64,000 nt of DNA from Modestobacter sp. Leaf380 (GTDB lineage: Bacteria > Actinomycetota > Actinomycetes > Mycobacteriales > Geodermatophilaceae), in contig NZ_LMQC01000019.1 in assembly GCF_001424485.1 (NCBI RefSeq), positions 310,001 to 374,000 on the forward strand. The letters are read 5' to 3'. The translations under genes and the position numbers were made by a program. This document shows, one piece after another, positions 40,933 to 47,848 of the stretch; the first letter of the stretch is position 1; every line of letters starts with the position of its first letter. Under the pieces are notes generated by a model. The model worked only from the letters and a program-made list of their open reading frames with translations. It was not told where the DNA came from and did not search any database.

Positions 40933-40968
40933 CTAGTCGCTTCTACCAGCTTCTACGTCGGGGACTAG
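40933..40968. promoter_or_regulatory. Candidate operator: CTAGTC/GACTAG inverted pair enclosing CTTCTAC direct repeats
   Basis: CTAGTC (40933-40938) and GACTAG (40963-40968) flank two copies of CTTCTAC at 40940-40946 and 40950-40956, exactly 10 bases apart. The element ends 13 bases before the ATPase start, in the divergent gap with the 199-residue protein gene. Confidence 0.45.
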
Positions 40969-40981
40969 AGAGCGGAATACG

Positions 40982-42181
40982 GTGCGACACATGGACCCCG
41001 TGCGGAACCCGTACGCCCCCGGCGCCGGTCAGCGGCCGCCCGAGCTGGCCGGCCGCGACACCGAGCTGTCCGCCTTCGACGTCGTGCTGGAGCGCATCGC
41101 GCACGGCCGGCCCGAGCGCTCGCTGGTGCTGACCGGGCTCCGCGGCGTGGGCAAGACGGTGCTGCTCAACCAGCTGCGCTCGGCGGCGATCGCCCGCGGC
41201 TGGGGCACCGGGAAGATCGAGGCCCGGCCCGACCAGTCGCTGCGCCGGCCGGTGTCCAGCGCGCTGCACATGGCGCTGCGCGAGCTGGGCCCCCGGCACG
41301 GGGACCAGGAGTCGGTGCAGGAGGTGCTCGGCGTGGTGAAGGCCTTCGCCCAGCGCCAGGCGCCGGACGCGAAGGTGCGGGACCGCTGGCAGCCGGGCAT
41401 CGACGTCCCGGCCGCGACCGGGAGGGCCGACAGCGGGGACATGGAGATCGACCTGGTCGAGCTGCTCTCCGACGCCGCCGGGGTGGCCGCCGACGTGGGC
41501 AGCGGCATCGCGCTGTTCATCGACGAGATGCAGGACGTGCAGGCCGACGACGTCAGCGCCATCTGCGCGGCCTGCCACGAGCTGTCCCAGCAGGGCGCCC
41601 CGCTGATCGTCGTCGGGGCCGGGCTGCCGCACCTGCCCGCGGTGCTGTCGGCGTCCAAGTCCTACTCCGAGCGGCTCTTCCGCTACCTGCGCATCGACCG
41701 GCTGGACCGGGCCGCCGCCGACCGGGCGCTGGTCGGCCCGGCCGAGCGGGAGGACGTCGTCTTCGAGGCCGACGCCCTGAACGCCCTCTACGCCGCCGCC
41801 GACGGCTACCCCTACTTCGTGCAGGCCTACGGCAAGGTCACCTGGGACGTCGCCGCCACCAGCCCGATCACCGCCGCCGACGTCGCGATGGCCGCCCCGG
41901 CCGCCGAGGCCGAGCTGGCAGTGGGCTTCTTCGGCTCCCGCTACGACCGGGCCACCCCCGCCGAGCGGGAGTACATGCACGCCATGGCCGACCTGGGCGG
42001 GCCGGGCGGGGCCGCCGTCGGCACCTCCGACGTGGCCGTGTCCCTGGGCCGCAAGCCCGCCTCGCTGTCCCCGGCCCGGGATGCGCTGATCAAGAAGGGC
42101 CTGGTCTACAGCGCCGAGCGCGGCCAGATCGCCTTCACCGTGCCGCACTTCGGCCGCTACCTGCTCCGTCACCCGGACTGA
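40982..42181 (+). CDS. AAA+/STAND-like ATP-binding protein with C-terminal winged helix
   Basis: 399 residues. Walker A is TGLRGVGKTVLL (about residues 51-62) and Walker B IALFIDEMQDV with sensor 1 PLIVVGAGLP. The lid carries AADGYPYFVQAYGKVTWDVA, and a C-terminal domain ending LSPARDALIKKGLVYSAERGQIAFTVPHFGRYLLRH is a winged helix. The layout is that of Orc1/Cdc6-like ATPases often annotated only as ATP-binding protein in actinobacteria and found in archaea. A DNA- or nucleotide-responsive switch is likely, but the role is unknown. GTG 40982 is chosen; ATG 40991 is possible. Confidence 0.8.
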   Translation: MRHMDPVRNPYAPGAGQRPPELAGRDTELSAFDVVLERIAHGRPERSLVLTGLRGVGKTVLLNQLRSAAIARGWGTGKIEARPDQSLRRPVSSALHMALRELGPRHGDQESVQEVLGVVKAFAQRQAPDAKVRDRWQPGIDVPAATGRADSGDMEIDLVELLSDAAGVAADVGSGIALFIDEMQDVQADDVSAICAACHELSQQGAPLIVVGAGLPHLPAVLSASKSYSERLFRYLRIDRLDRAAADRALVGPAEREDVVFEADALNALYAAADGYPYFVQAYGKVTWDVAATSPITAADVAMAAPAAEAELAVGFFGSRYDRATPAEREYMHAMADLGGPGGAAVGTSDVAVSLGRKPASLSPARDALIKKGLVYSAERGQIAFTVPHFGRYLLRHPD

Positions 42182-42213
42182 AAGACCGGCGGCGGTCCCG
42201 GACAGAGCACCCC

Positions 42214-42765
42214 GTGAGGACCGCACCGGACCAGCGGCGGGCCGACCTCGAGCGCGTCGTGCGCGCCGTGGTCGAGCCCGTCCGCCGACACCTGCACCGC
42301 CGCACCGACCCGGCCACCGCCGACGACGTGCTCGGCGAGACGTTGCTGGTGCTCTGGCGGCGACTGGACGACGTCCCGGCCGACCCGGTGCCGTGGGCGA
42401 TCGGCATCGCCCGGCTGCAGCTGGCCAACGCCGAGCGCGGGCGGCGTCGACAGGGCCGGCTGGCGCTGCGGTTCGGCGGGAGCGAGCCGACGTCGGTCCC
42501 CGACCCCACGGAGCCGGTCGCCGGCCGGCTGGACGACGCCGCCGTGGTGCGCGCGGCCCTGGACCGGCTGCGCCCCGCCGACGCCGAGCTGCTCCGGCTG
42601 GCCACCTGGGACGAGCTGACCACCGCCCAGCTGGCCCAGCTGCTGGGCATCACGCCGAACGCGGTCGCCATCCGGCTGCACCGGGCCCGCGGGCGGCTGC
42701 GCGAGGAACTCGGAAGAGCCGAGCCCCGGCCGGACACAGGACTGCGAGGAGAGGGGACCCGATGA
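42214..42765 (+). CDS. ECF-type RNA polymerase sigma factor
   Basis: 183 residues, GTG start. Region 2 is reduced but visible (ADLERVVRAVVEPVRRHLHRRTDPATADDVLGETLLVLWRRLDDVPADPVPWAIGIARLQLANAERG), and region 4 is complete: AALDRLRPADAELLRLATWDELTTAQLAQLLGITPNAVAIRLHRARGRLREEL. This combination defines group 4 (ECF) sigma factors. The stop overlaps the next start (ATGA), and the partner gene is a single-pass membrane protein, the normal sigma/anti-sigma layout. It starts 32 bases after the ATPase gene. Confidence 0.9.
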   Translation: MRTAPDQRRADLERVVRAVVEPVRRHLHRRTDPATADDVLGETLLVLWRRLDDVPADPVPWAIGIARLQLANAERGRRRQGRLALRFGGSEPTSVPDPTEPVAGRLDDAAVVRAALDRLRPADAELLRLATWDELTTAQLAQLLGITPNAVAIRLHRARGRLREELGRAEPRPDTGLRGEGTR

Positions 42766-43355
42766 CCGACGACGACCTGGACCGGCGACTGCGCGCCGCC
42801 GACCCCCTCCCCGACCTGCCCGCACTCCGGCCCGACCGGCTGGACCAGCTCCTGGAGGACACCGTGACCAGCACCGCCCCGACCAGCACCGCCCCGACCA
42901 GCAGCACCCCCGACACCCACCGCCGTCCGCGCGCGCTGCTGCTGGCCGGTGCCGCCGCGGCCGTCGTCGCCGTCGGCGGGGGAGCGCTCTGGCTGACCGC
43001 CGGCGGGGACCCGACCGTGCTGACCGCCCAGCCCGGCGGCGGCCCGGCAGCCAGTTGCGCCGCCCTCACCCCCGAGACGCTGGCCCGCAGCGACGTCGCC
43101 TTCGCCGCCCGGGTCACCGGCATCGCGGGCGGCACCGTGACCCTGGAGACGACGGAGCGCTTCGCCGGCGACGTCGCCGACACCGTCGAGGTGGTGCAGG
43201 GCGACGCCGGCGACGTGGTGGACGGCGCCCCGCTGGAGCTGCAGCAGGGCACGACGTACCTGCTCACCGCCGACGGCGGCACGATCGGCTCCTGCGGGGG
43301 CAGCGGGGTGGACAGCCCGGAGCTGCGGGCGCTGTTCGAGGCCGCGTTCGGCTGA
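42762..43355 (+). CDS. Single-pass membrane protein, presumed anti-sigma factor
   Basis: 197 residues. The N-terminal 50 are cytoplasmic and begin MTDDDLDRRLRAADPLPDLPALRPDRLDQLLEDTV, resembling short sigma-binding heads; no zinc-binding HxxxCxxC is present. A Thr/Ser/Pro repeat (TSTAPTSTAPTSS) precedes one membrane helix (ALLLAGAAAAVVAVGGGALWLTA). The extracellular part (about 85-197) has a pair of Cys (SCAALTPETLARSDVAFAARVTG and IGSCGGSG) and beta strands. The role as anti-sigma is inferred from coupling with the sigma gene and topology. Confidence 0.7.
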   Translation: MTDDDLDRRLRAADPLPDLPALRPDRLDQLLEDTVTSTAPTSTAPTSSTPDTHRRPRALLLAGAAAAVVAVGGGALWLTAGGDPTVLTAQPGGGPAASCAALTPETLARSDVAFAARVTGIAGGTVTLETTERFAGDVADTVEVVQGDAGDVVDGAPLELQQGTTYLLTADGGTIGSCGGSGVDSPELRALFEAAFG

Positions 43356-43365
43356 GCGTCAGTCG

Positions 43366-43827
43366 TCAGTCGTCGGTCGCGGTGATCCGCGGCGGCCGGC
43401 GCAGGTGCTCGTAGACGACGCTGGTGCGCACGTCGCCCACCTCGGGCCGCTGGGTGAGCCGGTCGACGACGAAGGCGTACAGCGCCTGGTTGTCGGCCAG
43501 CGCCACGTGCACCAGGAAGTCCTCCGCCCCGGAGACGACGAAGAGCCCGATGGTCTCGGGCTGGGCCTGCGCCCAGTCTCGGAAGGCCTCGATCGCCCGG
43601 CGGGACGGCGGCCGCACCCGGATGGCGATGAGCGCCTGCACCGGGCGGCCGACGGCGGCGAGGTCGACGTCGAGGGTGGCGCCCCGGATCACCCCGCGGT
43701 CGCGCAGCGCCCGGGTGCGTTCCAGCGCGGTGGACGGCGCGACCCCGACGGCGGCCGCCACGTCCCGGTTGGTCCGCCGGGCATCGGACTGCAGTTCCCG
43801 CAGGATCGCCGCATCGAGTTCGTCCAC
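43366..43827 (-). CDS. Lrp/AsnC-family transcriptional regulator
   Basis: 153 residues. VDELDAAILRELQSDARRTNRDVAAAVGVAPSTALERTRALRDRGVIRGATLDVD is the Lrp helix-turn-helix with its linker; the rest (ALIAIRVRPPSRRAIEAFRDWAQAQPETIGLFVVSGAEDFLVHVALADNQALYAFVVDRL) is the RAM ligand domain that binds amino acids and forms octamers. GTG 43827 starts the canonical VDELD. Divergent from the DUF2000 gene with 78 bases between; such pairs are common and the neighbour is a probable target. Confidence 0.93.
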   Translation of the reverse strand: MDELDAAILRELQSDARRTNRDVAAAVGVAPSTALERTRALRDRGVIRGATLDVDLAAVGRPVQALIAIRVRPPSRRAIEAFRDWAQAQPETIGLFVVSGAEDFLVHVALADNQALYAFVVDRLTQRPEVGDVRTSVVYEHLRRPPRITATDD

Positions 43828-43862
43828 GCGTCCATCCTGGCGGCTCCAGCCGAACGACGTAC

Positions 43863-43893
43863 GGCAGGCGCCCACACAGGGCGTCGATCTGCC
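43863..43893. promoter_or_regulatory. Imperfect palindrome between lrp-type gene and DUF2000 gene
   Basis: GGCAG-GCGCCC-acaca-GGGCGT-cgat-CTGCC: outer 5-bp and inner 6-bp arms (one G-T pair) in the 78-base divergent gap. It ends 12 bases before the DUF2000 start and is a candidate Lrp-family operator. Confidence 0.4.
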
Positions 43894-43905
43894 TAGCGTG
43901 ACCTC

Positions 43906-44379
43906 ATGACAGCGAACGACATCGGCTTCCTGCCCGACGAGGTGGTCACCGCCGAGCCGACCCGCAACGCCCGGCTGAAGTGGGTGGTGGTCGTCGACGC
44001 CGCGGTGCCCGCCGGTGAGCTGGTGAACGCCGTCGCCTGCGTGGCGGCCGCGACCGGGGCGGCGGTGGACCACCTGCTGGCCCACGGCGGCCCGGACGCC
44101 GACGGAGTGCACCACCCGGGCCTGCCGTGGGCCGGTTGCTCGGTGCTGACCGCGACCGCCGAGGAGCTGGCCGCCGCCCGGGAGAAGGCGGTGGGGTCGG
44201 TCGGTGTCCTGGTCGTGGACATGCCCCGGGCCGCACAGACCCACCGGGTCTACGACGGCTACCTCGCCGAGCTGGCGACCACGCCCGGTGCCGGGCTGGC
44301 CTGCCGGGCGGTGAGCCTGGTCGGACCCCGGAACCGGGTCGCCGCGATCACCAAGCGCCTGGCCCTCCTGACCGGTTGA
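43906..44379 (+). CDS. DUF2000-family protein
   Basis: 157 residues. LKWVVVVDAAVPAGELVNAVACVAAATGA and the DHLLAHGGPDADGVHHPGLPWAGCSVL and VGVLVVDMPRAAQTHRVYDGYLAELA segments match DUF2000, a small alpha/beta family related to peptidyl-tRNA hydrolase II-like folds and often beside Lrp regulators. The biochemical role is unknown. The ATG at 43906 has no obvious ribosome-binding site, so it may be leaderless. Confidence 0.8.
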   Translation: MTANDIGFLPDEVVTAEPTRNARLKWVVVVDAAVPAGELVNAVACVAAATGAAVDHLLAHGGPDADGVHHPGLPWAGCSVLTATAEELAAAREKAVGSVGVLVVDMPRAAQTHRVYDGYLAELATTPGAGLACRAVSLVGPRNRVAAITKRLALLTG

Positions 44380-44426
44380 GCCCTGCGCCGGTGGGCACCG
44401 CCGTCCCCGACGACGGGAGGTGGGCG

Positions 44427-45176
44427 GTGCCCACGTGGTTGGAGGCCGGGCTCTGGGGCCTGCTCGGTGGCGGCGCGCTGGTGCTGGGCGCACTGGTCGC
44501 CTGGTCCCTGCGGGTGCCGCAGGTCGTCGTCGCCTCGGTGATGGCGTTCGGCTCGGGGGTGCTGATCTCCGCGGTGGCCTTCGACCTGATGGCCGAGGCG
44601 GCCGAGACCGGCGGACTGCCGGCCACGGCCGTCGGGTTCCTCGGCGGTGCGGTGGTCTACCTGGGCGCCAACGCCCTGCTGGCCCGGCGGGGCGCCCGGC
44701 ACCGCAAGCGCTCGGGCGGGCAGCAACCCAGCGAGGACGAGCAGTCCGGCAGCGGGGCGGCGATCGCCGTCGGTGCCCTGCTGGACGGCGTCCCTGAGTC
44801 GGTCGTGCTGGGCGTCGGACTGCTGTCCGGCGGGGCGGTGAGCCTGCCGGTGCTGGCCGCGGTGTTCATCTCCAACGTGCCCGAGGGCCTGTCCAGCGCG
44901 GCTGGGATGAAGCGCAGCGGACGCTCGGCCCGCTACGTCTTCGGCGTCTGGTCCGGCATCGCGGTGCTGTCCGGGCTGTCGTCGCTGGTCGGGTACCTGG
45001 TACTGGGCAGCGCCCCGCCCGAGGTGATCGCGGTGATCACCGCGGTCGCCGCGGGCGCGATCCTGACCATGATCGCGGACACGATGATCCCGGAGGCGTT
45101 CGCCGAGACCCGGACCTGGACCGGGCTGATCACCGCACTGGGCTTCCTGGTGGCCTTCGCCATCGAGATGGCCTGA
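44427..45176 (+). CDS. ZIP-family divalent metal transporter
   Basis: 249 residues, about eight hydrophobic segments. The ZIP metal path is visible in helix 4 (AIAVGALLDGVPESVVLGVGLL) and helix 5 (VFISNVPEGLSSAAGMKRSG), with the conserved Asn/Asp, Pro-Glu pairs. A charged, Gln/Ser-rich loop (RRGARHRKRSGGQQPSEDEQSGSG) separates helices 3 and 4; it lacks the His cluster of many zinc ZIPs. GTG 44427 follows GGGAGG with 6 bases between. Probably zinc or another divalent ion uptake; the direction is not certain for this subfamily. Confidence 0.88.
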   Translation: MPTWLEAGLWGLLGGGALVLGALVAWSLRVPQVVVASVMAFGSGVLISAVAFDLMAEAAETGGLPATAVGFLGGAVVYLGANALLARRGARHRKRSGGQQPSEDEQSGSGAAIAVGALLDGVPESVVLGVGLLSGGAVSLPVLAAVFISNVPEGLSSAAGMKRSGRSARYVFGVWSGIAVLSGLSSLVGYLVLGSAPPEVIAVITAVAAGAILTMIADTMIPEAFAETRTWTGLITALGFLVAFAIEMA

Positions 45177-45181
45177 GGCCG

Positions 45182-45195
45182 GTTCCACGTGGAAC
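45182..45195. other. parS-like palindrome (exact GTTCCACGTGGAAC)
   Basis: A perfect 14-bp palindrome in the 39-base gap between the ZIP and hydrolase genes, the only copy in this window that is intergenic. Identical to the site at 28558. Candidate ParB-binding site. Confidence 0.7.
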
Positions 45196-45215
45196 GGGGT
45201 GGGCAGGGGGAGCCC

Positions 45216-46136
45216 ATGAGCGAACCCGTCGCCCCCGAGGAGATCCGCGTCCCGGTCGAGGGTGGTGAGCTGGCTGCGTTGTACTGGGCGGCCGACGCGC
45301 CCTCGGCGCCCCTGGTCGTGCTGGTGCACGGCATCACCGCCAACGCCGCGGCCTGGACCGCCGTCGGCGCCGCCCTGGCCGGCGAGCACGAGGTGGTCGC
45401 CGTGGACCTGCGCGGGCGCGGCGGCAGCGCCGAGGTCCCCGGCGTCTACGGCCTGCAGGCGCACGCCGACGACGTCACCGCGGTGCTCGATGCGTACGGC
45501 GCCGACCGGGAGGGCGGAGCGAACGCGGCGGTGCTGGTCGGGCACTCGATGGGCGGGTTCGTGGCCGCCCTGGCCGCCGCCGGCCCGGCCCGCGACCTGG
45601 TCCACGGGCTGGTGCTGGTCGACGGCGGGCTGCAGCTCGCCGTCCCGCCGGCCGGTGACGTCGACGCGATGCTGGCCGCCGTCCTCGGGCCCTCCCTGGA
45701 ACGCCTGGACCTCCGTTTCGCCGACCTCGACGACGCCCGCGCCTGGTGGGCACAGCACCCGGCGGTCGGGCCGTGGCTGGAGGACCCGGCGGTGGACGCC
45801 TACGTGCAGCGGGACCTGGTGCCCAGCGGCGACGGGCTGCGCAGCGCCGTCGTCGACCGGGCCGTGCGGGTGGACGGCGGCGAGGTGCTGCTGGACGAGA
45901 TGGTGCGCGAGGCCAGCGCCTCCCTGCCGGTGCCGGCGACCCTGCTGTGGGCGACCCGTGGCCTGCTCGGTGAGAGCCCCGGGCTCTACGACGAGGTCCG
46001 GCTCGCCGGCCTCGGCCTGGAGCCGGCCGGGATCACCGCGGTCGAGGTGCCCGACACCGACCACTTCTCGGTGCTGTGGTCCCCACAGGGCGTCACCGCG
46101 ATCACCGACACCGTCCCGGCGGCCGTCACCCGCTGA
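45216..46136 (+). CDS. Alpha/beta-fold hydrolase
   Basis: 306 residues. Oxyanion-hole block LVVLVHGITANAAAW, nucleophile elbow VLVGHSMGGFVAAL (Ser of GHSMGG), and catalytic His in DTDHFSVLWSPQ are present; the acid is probably the Asp/Glu following the sixth strand (TLLWATRGLLGE). Members include esterases, lactonases and haloperoxidases; the substrate is unknown. ATG 45216 follows CAGGGGGAG with 3-7 bases between. The gene converges on dctA across a strong terminator. Confidence 0.88.
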   Translation: MSEPVAPEEIRVPVEGGELAALYWAADAPSAPLVVLVHGITANAAAWTAVGAALAGEHEVVAVDLRGRGGSAEVPGVYGLQAHADDVTAVLDAYGADREGGANAAVLVGHSMGGFVAALAAAGPARDLVHGLVLVDGGLQLAVPPAGDVDAMLAAVLGPSLERLDLRFADLDDARAWWAQHPAVGPWLEDPAVDAYVQRDLVPSGDGLRSAVVDRAVRVDGGEVLLDEMVREASASLPVPATLLWATRGLLGESPGLYDEVRLAGLGLEPAGITAVEVPDTDHFSVLWSPQGVTAITDTVPAAVTR

Positions 46137-46149
46137 ACCCGGACAGCAC

Positions 46150-46184
46150 GACGCCCGCGTCCCCTCGTGGGGGGCGCGGGCGTC
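46150..46184. terminator. Bidirectional terminator between hydrolase and dctA
   Basis: GACGCCCGCG (from 46150) pairs with CGCGGGCGTC (to 46184), extended inward by C/G pairs after one mismatch; stem of about 15 bp with a short loop. It lies in the 66-base gap between convergent genes. Confidence 0.88.
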
Positions 46185-46202
46185 GGCGTCAGGGGGTGCG
46201 GA

Positions 46203-47660
46203 TCAGGTCAGCGAGTCCTTGGCGAGGGACCGCTCGGCGTAGCCGGCGTCGCGCTGGCCGGGGCCGGCGTTGGTGCCGCTGGCCGGGGCGGCGTCGACCG
46301 GGTCGCCCTCGGTGGTCGAGGGGCCGTGGTCGTCGTCGAGCATCGTGGTCTCGTCGAAGGGGCGGTCGCCGGCCAGCACGGCCGACATCTGCTCCCGGTC
46401 CAGCTCCTTGGTCCAGGTGGCGACCAGCATGCAGGCGATCGCGTTGCCGGAGAAGTTGGTGACCGCGCGGGCCTCGGACATGAACCGGTCGATGCCGACG
46501 ATCAGGCCGACGCCGTCCAGCAGCTCGGGGCGGTGCGAGGAGAGGCCACCGGCCAGCGTGGCCAGGCCGGCGCCGGAGACCCCGGCCGCACCCTTCGAGG
46601 CGATGATCATGAAGACCAGCAGGCTGATCTGCTCGGCCAGGCTCAGCGGGTCGCCGAGGGCCTCGGCGATGAACAGCGAGGCCATCGTCAGGTAGATGGC
46701 GGTGCCGTCGAGGTTGAAGGAGTACCCGGTCGGGACGACGATGCCGGCGACGGGCTTGCTGACGCCGATGTGCTCCATCTTGGCGATGAGCCGGGGCAGC
46801 GCGGTCTCCGAGGACGACGAGGAGACGATCAGCAGGTACTCGCGGCCCAGGTACTTCAGGAACGTGAAGACGTTGATCCCGACGACCATCCGCAGGATCG
46901 CGCCGAGGAAGACGAACACGAAGACCGCGCAGGTGGCGTAGAAGCCCAGCATCAGGATGCCCAGGCTCTTCAGCGCGTCGATGCCGGTGGCGCCGACGAC
47001 CGCGGCGATGGCACCGAAGGCACCGATCGGGGCGACCCACATGATCATCGCCAGGATGCGGAAGACCAGCTTCTGGATGTGCCCGATGCCGGTGAGGATC
47101 GGGGCGCCGGCGCGGCCCATGGCCTGCAGGGCGAAGCCGACGAGCAACGCGACCAGCAGCGCCTGCAGCACCGAGCCCGCAGTCAGCGAGGACAGCAGCG
47201 TGGTCGGGATGAGGGAGAGGATGAAGCCGGTGGTGCCCTCGGGTGCGCCCTCGGCGCTGGTGTCCACGAGCTCCTGGCCGGCACCGCGGACCTCGTCGGT
47301 CAGCTGCAGGCCCTCACCCGGGTGCAGGATGTTGCCCACGACCAGGCCGATGGCCAGGGCCACGGTCGACATCGCGATGAAGTAGCCCAGCGCCAGGCCG
47401 CCGATCCGGCCGACCTGCGCCGCCTGCCGGATGGCGCCGATGCCCAGCACGATCGTGCAGAAGATGACCGGCGCGATGATCATCTTGATCAGGCCGACGA
47501 ACGCGGTGCCCAGCCACTTGAGCTCGACGCCGAACTCCGGGAAGACCAGCCCGACGACGATGCCGGCGACCACGGCGATGATCACCGCGATGTAGAGCCA
47601 GTGCGTCTTGTCGCGCTTGACCTTCGGTGCCCCGTCGAGGGGGGCGCTGCGCTGTGCCAT
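46203..47660 (-). CDS. dctA: C4-dicarboxylate/H+ or Na+ symporter (DctA, DAACS family)
   Basis: 485 residues. Diagnostic motifs: the serine-rich re-entrant loop LLIVSSSSSETALPRLIAKM, VPTGYSFNLDGTAIYLTMASLFIAEA with the ion-coupling Asn/Asp, and ASKGAAGVSGAGLATLAG. These make it a succinate/fumarate/malate importer of the glutamate-transporter fold. The C-terminal 60 residues are acidic and disordered. ATG 47660 is preceded by AGGAG. It is divergent from a CitA/CitB-type system, which is likely to control it. Confidence 0.93.
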   Translation of the reverse strand: MAQRSAPLDGAPKVKRDKTHWLYIAVIIAVVAGIVVGLVFPEFGVELKWLGTAFVGLIKMIIAPVIFCTIVLGIGAIRQAAQVGRIGGLALGYFIAMSTVALAIGLVVGNILHPGEGLQLTDEVRGAGQELVDTSAEGAPEGTTGFILSLIPTTLLSSLTAGSVLQALLVALLVGFALQAMGRAGAPILTGIGHIQKLVFRILAMIMWVAPIGAFGAIAAVVGATGIDALKSLGILMLGFYATCAVFVFVFLGAILRMVVGINVFTFLKYLGREYLLIVSSSSSETALPRLIAKMEHIGVSKPVAGIVVPTGYSFNLDGTAIYLTMASLFIAEALGDPLSLAEQISLLVFMIIASKGAAGVSGAGLATLAGGLSSHRPELLDGVGLIVGIDRFMSEARAVTNFSGNAIACMLVATWTKELDREQMSAVLAGDRPFDETTMLDDDHGPSTTEGDPVDAAPASGTNAGPGQRDAGYAERSLAKDSLT

Positions 47661-47775
47661 GGACTGCTCCTGTGGAGTCGGTGGCGGGCGATCGGTGGAT
47701 CGGGCCGGCCTGGAGTGCGGTCGCCGGGGACCGGCGACGGGTAGACCATGACCGGTCGCGTGATGGCGGTCACCC

Positions 47776-47793
47776 TTGCGTTCATTGCGTGCA
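47776..47793. promoter_or_regulatory. Direct repeat in the dctA/two-component divergent gap
   Basis: TTGCGTTCA and TTGCGTGCA stand head to tail in the 188-base gap between dctA and the sensor kinase gene. A possible half-site pair for the CitB-type regulator. Nothing else in the gap (47661-47848) stands out. Confidence 0.3.
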
Positions 47794-47848
47794 CGACCGG
47801 TGGCGCCGGACAGGGCGCTGGGCAGCGCGGACGCGGCACACTCGCACC

